Assembly: GCA_002504435.1 (NCBI GenBank)
Contig: DAQP01000004.1
Location: forward strand, 3,184 to 13,397
From: Euryarchaeota archaeon UBA438
GTDB taxonomy: Archaea > Thermoplasmatota > Poseidoniia > Poseidoniales > Thalassarchaeaceae
Length of the DNA stretch: 10,214 nt
Direction: 5' to 3'
The translations under genes and the position numbers were made by a program. Of this stretch, positions 4,794 through 10,214 are shown in pieces; positions within the stretch are counted from its first letter, which is position 1, and every line of letters begins with the position of its first letter. The notes under the pieces are model-generated. The model did no database searches. It was not told where the DNA came from and worked only from the letters and a program-made list of their open reading frames with translations.

Positions 4794-7775
4794 TTATTTC
4801 GACAGTAAGGCGGTCAGATGGGCTCCAGTGTAGCTGGCTGGGACTTTGAGTATCTCTTCGGGTGTCCCTTGGGCGACAATGTGCCCGCCCAGCTCGCCTC
4901 CCTCTGGGCCGAGGTCGATGACCCAGTCAGCGCACTTGATGACATCTAGGTGATGCTCGATGATGATCACTGTGTGCCCGTTTCTCCTCAGGCGCAAGAG
5001 TACTTGGATGAGTTGGTCGACGTCTGACATGGCGAGGCCCGTCGTTGGCTCGTCGAGCACGTATAGCGTGTGCTTCCTTGGTGGGCGGTGCAGCTCTGTG
5101 GCGAGCTTCACCCTCTGGGCCTCGCCGCCGGAGAGGGTGGTGGCTGGCTGGCCCAGCCTGATGTATCCCAGGCCGACGTCGTTCATGGTGGAGACGATTC
5201 GGTGTATGCCTCTCTGGTTCTCAAAAAAGGAGCATGCCTCTTCGACGCTCATCTGAAGGACGTCGTGAATTGTTTTCCCCCTCCACTCTACCTCTAGTGT
5301 CTCTCTTGTGTACCTCTTGCCCTTGCAAACATCGCAGGTCACCCACACATCGGGTAGGAAGTTCATCTCTAGCTTTGTGGAGCCTGCGCCCTGGCACGCT
5401 TCGCATCGGCCCCCTCTGACGTTGAAGGAGAACTGCCCCGGCTCGTAGCCCCTCTCCTTAGCCAGTGGGGTCGAGGCGAACAGGTTCCTGATGGGGCCGA
5501 ATGCCTTGGTGTAGGTGGCGGGATTTGAGCGGGGGGTCCTCCCTATTGGGGATTGGTCTATCACGATCACCTTGTCCACGTTATCTATCCCCTCCACTGA
5601 ATCGTGGCTCCCCGGCGTCTCGTCCGTCCCCTGCAGCTCCCTGATGAGGATCGGTGCGATGGTCCCGGTGACGAGGGAGGACTTTCCGGAGCCGGAGACG
5701 CCTGTAACCGCAACCATGCAACCCAGTGGAATGCTCACGTCGATGTCCTGGAGGTTGTTCTGCCTCGCACCCCGGACGACGAGCCATTTGTCCTCCTCGG
5801 GAGAGGCCCTGTCTTCTGGGAGGGGGATTGCCGATACTCCGGAGAGGTAGGCTCCCGTGACGCTCTCCTTGGCCTTGAGCAGCTCGTCGAGGGAACCGCT
5901 GACCACTATCTCCCCGCCTTCCTTGCCGGCGCCGGGGCCTATGTCCACCAGCCAATCGGCCTGTCTAAGCGTGGCCTCGTCGTGTTCCACGACGATGAGG
6001 GTGTTCCCCAAGTCGGTCAGCTCCCTGAGTGTCTCGAGGAGTCTTCCATTGTCCCTCGGATGGAGTCCTATGCTGGGCTCGTCGAGCACGTACATCACGC
6101 CAGTCAGCCTCGTCCCTATCTGCGTGGCCAGCCTGATTCTCTGAGACTCCCCTCCTGAGAGGGTGTTGGCCCTCCTGTCCAGTGTCAGATAGTCGAGGCC
6201 CACCAGAGCTAGGAACCTCAGGCGCGACTCTATCTCTTTGATTATCTCTCGACCGATGAACATCGAGCGTTCGTCCAGCTTGGTTGCCGGGGCCGCGTCC
6301 TCATCTGGCTCCTCCCTCTCTATTCTCTCCCATGTGTCGTCAAGGTGGCCTAGTCTCCACCTCTGGACCGTAGCGAGCGCCTCTAGGACGCTGCAGCTAG
6401 AAATTCCTGGTAGCGTTACGTCGCCGACCGTTACGCCACTGACTGCCCTGTTCAGTTTCCTCCCCTCACATTCAGAGCATGGCTCGTCCGTCATGAAGGA
6501 GGATAGCCTAGAGCGCGTTCTGTCCGAGGAAGTGTCTGTGTACGTCCTCTGCAGGCGGGAAAACACGCCCTCCCAAGGCTTCATCATCCTGTAGCTGGAG
6601 CCTTTCTGCGAGGTGAAAACGAAGTTGATCTGCGTGCTGCCTGACCCGTGCATCAGGATGTCTACATCATCTTCCGACATCTCTCCGAACGGTACGTCCG
6701 TAGGTATTCCGTAGTGGTTGCAGGTCTGCGTCATCTGGCTTCTGTACCACCCGGACATCATGGATCTGCGGAATGGGCGTATGCACCCCTCCTCCACGGT
6801 CGCGGTCCTATCAACTACCAGGTCGTATGAGAAGGATCGTTGGACCCCTAGCCCCTGGCAGGAGGGGCACGCCCCTAGTGGGTTGTTGAAGGAGAACACC
6901 CTTGGACTCATTTCGGGGAGGAATGCGCCGTGCTCGGGGCAAGCGAATTCCTCGGAATACGGTATCGTCTCCCCCTCCTTGGTCCTGAATCTCTGTTCGT
7001 CGTTGTTGTCCTTTCCTGGTTTGGGCGCGCTTAGGCTCTCGACGGCAATCGTCCCAGCGCCGATCCTCAAGCCGGACTCGACCGCTTCTGTGAGCCTCTG
7101 CCTGTTGCTCGGATGGAGCAGCAGCCTGTCCATCCTGACGTCTATGTCGTGCCTCAGGTTCTTCTCCAGAAGGGGCGGGCCCTCGAACGACTCCTCCCTT
7201 CCATTGACCTTGCCAATGAGGTATCCCTGTTCGACTAGTGCCTTGAACAGGTCAGCGTGCGTGCCCTTCCTGTTCCTGACTGTCGGCGACCAGATGGCAA
7301 TGGCGTGGCCTTCGAACCTCCACATCACGTCGTCCACTATCTCCTGAACTGTCCTTCTAGCGACCTCCCTCCCGCAATCTGGGCAGTGGGGGAGGCCCAC
7401 ACGGGCCCAGAGGAGCCTGAGGTAATCCATTATCTCAGTCACAGTGGCTACGGTTGAACGGGGATTATGGCTTCCCTGCTTCTGATCTATGCTGATTGCG
7501 GGGGACAGGCCCTCTATGCTATCACAGTCTGGCTTCTTCATCTGCCCCAAGAACTGTCTGGCATAGGAGCTCAGGCTCTCTACGTACCTCCTCTGGCCCT
7601 CGGCGTACAATGTGTCGAAGGCTAGACTGGACTTTCCGGAGCCGGAGACGCCGGATATCACCACGAACTTGCCTCTTGGTATGCTCACGTCGATGTTCTT
7701 GAGGTTGTGAGTTCTCGCACCCTTGACTTGAATCCATTCGTCAGCAGTGAAGCCGTTCTTACTGCTCTCGCTCAT
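4794..7775 (-). CDS. uvrA: UvrA, excinuclease ABC subunit A
   Basis: UvrA is the damage-recognition ATPase of nucleotide excision repair, loading UvrB at lesions. The 993-residue product is complete. The first ATPase half has Walker A GVSGSGKSS (42-50), signature LSGGE (539-543) and Walker B LDEPSIGLH (564-572). The second has Walker A GVSGSGKSS (692-700), signature LSGGE (881-885) and Walker B LDEPTTGL (907-914). The C-terminal zinc module is CX2C-X19-CX2C at 791/794 and 814/817. The first zinc site reads C-P-E-H-G at 279-283 with C303/C306, so a histidine takes the place of the second cysteine. Another CPDC lies at 131-134. An acidic stretch around 479-497 precedes the first signature helix and probably lengthens the protein beyond the roughly 940 residues of E. 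coli UvrA. Residue 915 is Ala where the D-loop usually has His. No in-frame start exists between the ATG and the upstream TGA. The next gene follows with no gap; moeA ends 55 bases upstream. UvrABC in archaea is thought to be of bacterial origin. Confidence 0.97.
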   Translation of the reverse strand: MSESSKNGFTADEWIQVKGARTHNLKNIDVSIPRGKFVVISGVSGSGKSSLAFDTLYAEGQRRYVESLSSYARQFLGQMKKPDCDSIEGLSPAISIDQKQGSHNPRSTVATVTEIMDYLRLLWARVGLPHCPDCGREVARRTVQEIVDDVMWRFEGHAIAIWSPTVRNRKGTHADLFKALVEQGYLIGKVNGREESFEGPPLLEKNLRHDIDVRMDRLLLHPSNRQRLTEAVESGLRIGAGTIAVESLSAPKPGKDNNDEQRFRTKEGETIPYSEEFACPEHGAFLPEMSPRVFSFNNPLGACPSCQGLGVQRSFSYDLVVDRTATVEEGCIRPFRRSMMSGWYRSQMTQTCNHYGIPTDVPFGEMSEDDVDILMHGSGSTQINFVFTSQKGSSYRMMKPWEGVFSRLQRTYTDTSSDRTRSRLSSFMTDEPCSECEGRKLNRAVSGVTVGDVTLPGISSCSVLEALATVQRWRLGHLDDTWERIEREEPDEDAAPATKLDERSMFIGREIIKEIESRLRFLALVGLDYLTLDRRANTLSGGESQRIRLATQIGTRLTGVMYVLDEPSIGLHPRDNGRLLETLRELTDLGNTLIVVEHDEATLRQADWLVDIGPGAGKEGGEIVVSGSLDELLKAKESVTGAYLSGVSAIPLPEDRASPEEDKWLVVRGARQNNLQDIDVSIPLGCMVAVTGVSGSGKSSLVTGTIAPILIRELQGTDETPGSHDSVEGIDNVDKVIVIDQSPIGRTPRSNPATYTKAFGPIRNLFASTPLAKERGYEPGQFSFNVRGGRCEACQGAGSTKLEMNFLPDVWVTCDVCKGKRYTRETLEVEWRGKTIHDVLQMSVEEACSFFENQRGIHRIVSTMNDVGLGYIRLGQPATTLSGGEAQRVKLATELHRPPRKHTLYVLDEPTTGLAMSDVDQLIQVLLRLRRNGHTVIIIEHHLDVIKCADWVIDLGPEGGELGGHIVAQGTPEEILKVPASYTGAHLTALLSK
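5679..5702 (-). repeat. Walker A repeat, second ATPase half of uvrA
   Basis: This 24-base stretch is identical to 7629-7652 and encodes the Walker A loop of the second ATPase half. A second identical 16-base block, at 5731-5746 and 7681-7696, follows at the same 52-base offset. The two ATPase halves thus share exact DNA and not only protein motifs. Confidence 0.85.
7629..7652 (-). repeat. Walker A repeat, first ATPase half of uvrA
   Basis: This is the identical partner of 5679-5702, encoding Walker A of the first ATPase half. All synonymous positions agree across the shared codons. Confidence 0.85.
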
Positions 7776-7830
7776 GTTTGGCCCCCGCGCTGCATCTCAC
7801 CGTGGAAGAGGACGTCCTTGAATTCATGCT
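7776..7830. other. moeA-uvrA spacer
   Basis: This is the only gap above a few bases inside the minus-strand cluster. It holds a perfect 10-base palindrome AGGACGTCCT at 7809-7818, closely followed by GAATTC at 7820-7825. No clear TATA box, stem-loop with a T-run, or strong ribosome-binding site was seen. It could hold a separate uvrA promoter or just be an operon spacer. Confidence 0.35.
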
Positions 7831-9033
7831 CTAGTGAACCCAGAGGGCTTCGATGATTTGGCCAGACTTTCCGTTTGTGTCAGGAGGAAGCAGGGTCAGT
7901 CCATTGTGGGCGACCATGCTATGCATGTTCCCGCTTCCCTGGTGAGTGTGGGTCGTTGCGAGTAGTTCGCCGTTCTCCGACCTTATTCTGATTCTCCTAA
8001 GACATACTTTCCCGGGCGCGCCGGCTACATCTTCCTGTAGCCTGACGGTTACCTTCCGGCTTAGTCTAGGCCCCGCTTCCTCGTGGTAGCCAAGGGAGTC
8101 GGCGATCCATGGCTCGACTAGGAGGTGGAACACAACGAGGCTGCTAACGGGGTTGCCTGGTAGGGCGAACAGGGGCTTACCTTCCCATGTGCCGAACATA
8201 GGAGGCCCCCCTGGCCTCATGGCGACCTTCCAAAACAGGGGGTCTCCCTCTTCCTCCATGATCCTCCTGACTAGGTCGAAGTCCCCCATACTCACACCCC
8301 CAGACGTGATTATTGCGTCGCATTCACGGAGGGATGAAAGTGCCGCTTTCAGATCCTCAAGGGTGTCTGCGACGGCGTGGTGCCTTACGGGGGTGCAGCC
8401 CATCCTCTCTACCAAGGAGGAAAGTGCATAGGAATTGGACTCGTATATCTCAGAAGGAGATAGTTCGGAGCCAGGCGCCACGAGTTCGTCTCCTGTCGAG
8501 ACGATTGCGATTCGTGGCTTCTTTACCACTGCAACTTGGTGGTGTCCCATTGTCGCCGCCAACCCAATCTCCGCTGGACCGAGGAGGGTGCCTGCCGGGA
8601 GTGCCTCCTGGCCCACTGAAAGGTTCTCTGCTCTTCTCCTGATGAAGCCGGGCCGGGCCTTTCCGTTGATTCGCACGTTGGACCCGGACACGTTGGTGTC
8701 TTCGACGACCACTATGGAGTCCGCACCAGCTGGGATTCGTGCCCCTGTCATGATCCTGCAGGCCTCGCCGGGTCCTACCATGGGTGGTTCTGGGCCGCCT
8801 GCCCTGCTTTCTCCAACGATGCTTAGAGTGACCCCCTCGGTAATGTCCTCTAGTCTGACGGCGAATCCGTCCATGGCCGAATTATCGAATCGCGGGTCGT
8901 CTACTAGAGAAGAAAGTGCCGTGGCTAGGACACGGTCTCCGGATTGGTCCAATGCCACATTCTCCACCACACGCGGGATTGGGTAAGAGGAGGCGATTTC
9001 GATTGCTCTCTCCGGTGTGACGCGTCTCTCCAT
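7831..9033 (-). CDS. moeA: MoeA, molybdopterin molybdenumtransferase
   Basis: MoeA inserts molybdate (or tungstate in some archaea) into adenylylated molybdopterin in the last step of cofactor synthesis, in the cytoplasm. The 400-residue product has the usual length and all conserved blocks in order. These are D-P-R-F-D-N-S-A-M-D-G-F-A-V (46-59), R-I-M-T-G-A-R-I-P-A-G-A-D (93-105) and S-T-G-D-E-L (179-184) opening the MoCF-binding domain. Then follow G-G-V-S-M-G-D-F-D (245-253), K-V-A-M-R-P-G-G-P (269-277), L-P-G-N-P-V-S-S (291-298) and a C-terminal Q-G-S-G-N-M-H-S-M (366-374). It is a single-domain-set MoeA with no visible C-terminal PBP-like extension. The ATG at 9033 has only AAGG close upstream. 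It faces the TauE/SafE permease gene across 8 bases. No other molybdopterin gene is in the window. Confidence 0.95.
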   Translation of the reverse strand: MERRVTPERAIEIASSYPIPRVVENVALDQSGDRVLATALSSLVDDPRFDNSAMDGFAVRLEDITEGVTLSIVGESRAGGPEPPMVGPGEACRIMTGARIPAGADSIVVVEDTNVSGSNVRINGKARPGFIRRRAENLSVGQEALPAGTLLGPAEIGLAATMGHHQVAVVKKPRIAIVSTGDELVAPGSELSPSEIYESNSYALSSLVERMGCTPVRHHAVADTLEDLKAALSSLRECDAIITSGGVSMGDFDLVRRIMEEEGDPLFWKVAMRPGGPPMFGTWEGKPLFALPGNPVSSLVVFHLLVEPWIADSLGYHEEAGPRLSRKVTVRLQEDVAGAPGKVCLRRIRIRSENGELLATTHTHQGSGNMHSMVAHNGLTLLPPDTNGKSGQIIEALWVH

Positions 9034-9041
9034 GGGCCTTC

Positions 9042-9860
9042 ATGTGCGGTGGGGTTCAAGTGTTCTTCCACTGTGGTATTGGCGTGTACGACATCGGTTT
9101 CCTCGTGATACTGTTTGGTCTCATGCTAATGGCCGTGCTTTACTCCAGCATAGGGCACGGGGGCGCATCTGGATATCTCGTGGTGCTTTCGCTCACTTCG
9201 TTCGGAATGATGGAGAGCGTCTGGCTGAAGCAGAACGTCTGGTGCCTGAATCTGGTCGTGTCCTCGATCGCATTCTACCACTATCGAAACTCCGGATACC
9301 ACAATTGGAATCTCACCGTTCCCTTCGTCGTTAGCAGCGTGCCCATGGTGTTGATCGGGAGTTATCTGAGAGTGGATGGTTCGTTGTACGACATCCTCCT
9401 CTCTTTCGTCCTACTGTTCGCTGCGTGGAGGTTGTATGAAAGCAAAGAGCATGACGAGGAGAGAGATTACGAGGCCCCTGGTTTTCGTCGTGATTTGTGC
9501 ATGATCGGAGGGGGGATTGGTCTAGCCAGTGGTGTTGTGGGTCTGGGTGGCGGGATATTCCTCTCACCCGTCATAATTCTGAAGAAGTGGGGCTCGCCCA
9601 AGGCTACCGCGGCCACGACAGCTGTCTTCGTTTGGGTGAACTCTGCAACGGGGCTGTTCGGTTCGAGCATGTCAGAGGGGCTAGGGGTTGAGTTGTCCTC
9701 CCTCGCACCATTCGCTCTCGCTGTCCTGATAGGTGGCTTCGTGGGGAGTAGGTATGGTGCGTCCATTGCCTCGCAGGGGAACGTGAGGATATTCCTGGTA
9801 GCCGTTCTCCTGATAGCCTCCATGAGAAGGGTCCTAGGGGTCCTTGGTCTGTGGGCCTGA
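9042..9860 (+). CDS. TauE/SafE-family membrane permease
   Basis: The product has up to 272 residues with about seven or eight hydrophobic segments and two related halves. The first repeat carries Y-S-S-I-G-H-G-G-A-S-G-Y (34-45), with a histidine inside the glycine motif. The second carries G-L-A-S-G-V-V-G-L-G-G-G-I-F-L-S-P (160-176), the typical TauE/SafE signature. A charged loop, E-S-K-E-H-D-E-E-R-D-Y-E (133-144), joins the halves. The family moves sulfite, sulfoacetate, taurine-related sulfonates or other small anions. The substrate here is not deducible. The start is uncertain: the ATG at 9042 adds a polar stretch before the first helix and lies 8 bases from the moeA start. GTG codons at 9060 and 9084 would fit the first helix better and leave room for a promoter. 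The TGA abuts the stop of the next, convergent gene within TGATCA. Confidence 0.85.
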   Translation: MCGGVQVFFHCGIGVYDIGFLVILFGLMLMAVLYSSIGHGGASGYLVVLSLTSFGMMESVWLKQNVWCLNLVVSSIAFYHYRNSGYHNWNLTVPFVVSSVPMVLIGSYLRVDGSLYDILLSFVLLFAAWRLYESKEHDEERDYEAPGFRRDLCMIGGGIGLASGVVGLGGGIFLSPVIILKKWGSPKATAATTAVFVWVNSATGLFGSSMSEGLGVELSSLAPFALAVLIGGFVGSRYGASIASQGNVRIFLVAVLLIASMRRVLGVLGLWA

Positions 9861-10214
9861 TCACATGCCTATGGTATCTTCATGGCCACATTCGGGATAT
9901 GCGCAGATTACTGTATACCTGTCCCTCTTGGGTCTTGGTATTCGCATCATTGAGCCGCACATGGAGCATTGGTGGTCTACAATCTCTGGCTCCTTGTTAA
10001 CCGGCTCCTCGATGAATTCATCCATCTCATCATGCGTGACCGTCCAGCCGACCTGGTCGGTGTAGGAATCGTCCTCTTCGGAGATGGTTGACTGCTTCAG
10101 CCTTAGTTTGATCTTGATCCTTCTTCCCTTCTTCTTGGGCTGCCCCTCCTTTGGCTTCCTCTTGCCCTTCCTACCCTTCTTTGGTGGAGCTGGTCGCTTC
10201 TTCCTCTTCCCAGG
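9861..10214 (-). CDS. Basic-tract protein with C-terminal topoisomerase-I-style zinc ribbon, 3' part only
   Basis: The frame is open from the right edge to a TGA at 9863-9861; 117 residues are visible and the start lies outside. Three zones are clear. Visible residues 1-41 are extremely basic, with 22 Lys/Arg and many Gly/Pro, as in disordered nucleic-acid-binding tails. Residues 42-82 are acidic, with 14 Asp/Glu. A zinc ribbon follows with Cys at 83, 86, 104 and 109 (CX2C-X17-CX4C): CSMCGSMM, a basic stretch, then ICAYPECGHED, ending six residues after His111. C-x-Y-P-x-C at the second knuckle resembles the C4 zinc fingers at the C-terminus of type IA topoisomerases. The visible part could be the tail of such an enzyme or a small separate nucleic-acid-binding protein; the sequence upstream of the window would decide. 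The coding frame is secure, the function is not. Confidence 0.72.
   Translation of the reverse strand, partial: PGKRKKRPAPPKKGRKGKRKPKEGQPKKKGRRIKIKLRLKQSTISEEDDSYTDQVGWTVTHDEMDEFIEEPVNKEPEIVDHQCSMCGSMMRIPRPKRDRYTVICAYPECGHEDTIGM

Noticed and set aside
5604..6158. 184-residue plus-strand frame antisense to uvrA
   Set aside because: It overlaps conserved UvrA motifs (second Walker A, first Walker B) and has no family features of its own.
6718..7347. 209-residue plus-strand frame antisense to uvrA
   Set aside because: The opposite strand encodes conserved UvrA sequence throughout; this frame is a shadow of GC-biased codons.
1..10214. Mobile element, CRISPR array or defence island
   Set aside because: No transposase, integrase, terminal repeats, regularly spaced direct repeats or nuclease/helicase defence genes were seen; the genes are housekeeping, transport and surface types.

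Overview
The window is a compact, protein-coding stretch with eight genes (six complete, two cut by the window edges) and almost no intergenic space. The gene content best fits a marine planktonic euryarchaeon of the Poseidoniales (Marine Group II) type. It combines short-signal lipoproteins ending in SGC with Asp-box propellers, a bacterial-type UvrA, a Bax-inhibitor-like membrane protein and a Lys/Arg-rich zinc-ribbon protein. This assignment is inferred from gene style and was not tested by any search. No rRNA, tRNA, CRISPR, IS element or attachment site was seen.

Layout. (1) 1-230, minus strand: the N-terminal part of a thioredoxin-fold protein with a CPFC motif (glutaredoxin/GST-N-like), running off the left edge. 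(2) 231-354: a short divergent intergenic region. (3) 355-3350, plus strand: two tandem paralogous lipoproteins built as Asp-box (BNR) beta-propellers, overlapping by one base. (4) 9033-3347, minus strand: a co-directional cluster moeA, uvrA, a Bax-inhibitor-1-like membrane protein and a LysE-family exporter, with gaps of 55, 0 and 4 bases. (5) 9042-9860, plus strand: a TauE/SafE-family permease, divergent from moeA with only 8 bases between the annotated start codons. (6) 10214-9861, minus strand: the C-terminal 117 residues of a protein with a very basic tract, an acidic linker and a topoisomerase-I-style C4 zinc ribbon.

How the genes relate. The two lipoproteins are probably exported, lipid-anchored and disulfide-stabilised surface proteins that arose by duplication; their ligand is unknown. 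In the minus-strand cluster, UvrA (damage recognition), the Bax-inhibitor-like protein and the LysE exporter are packed as if cotranscribed. MoeA (molybdenum or tungsten insertion into molybdopterin) lies just upstream and may share the transcript. Both convergent junctions have no spacer: the stop codons overlap in CTAG at 3347-3350 and abut as TGATCA at 9858-9863. Transcription on each strand must therefore end inside, or run into, the opposing gene.

The most notable points are the diverged lipoprotein pair, in which one propeller motif is replaced by a predicted disulfide loop, and the basic/acidic/zinc-ribbon protein at the right edge. No new defence or mobile system was found.
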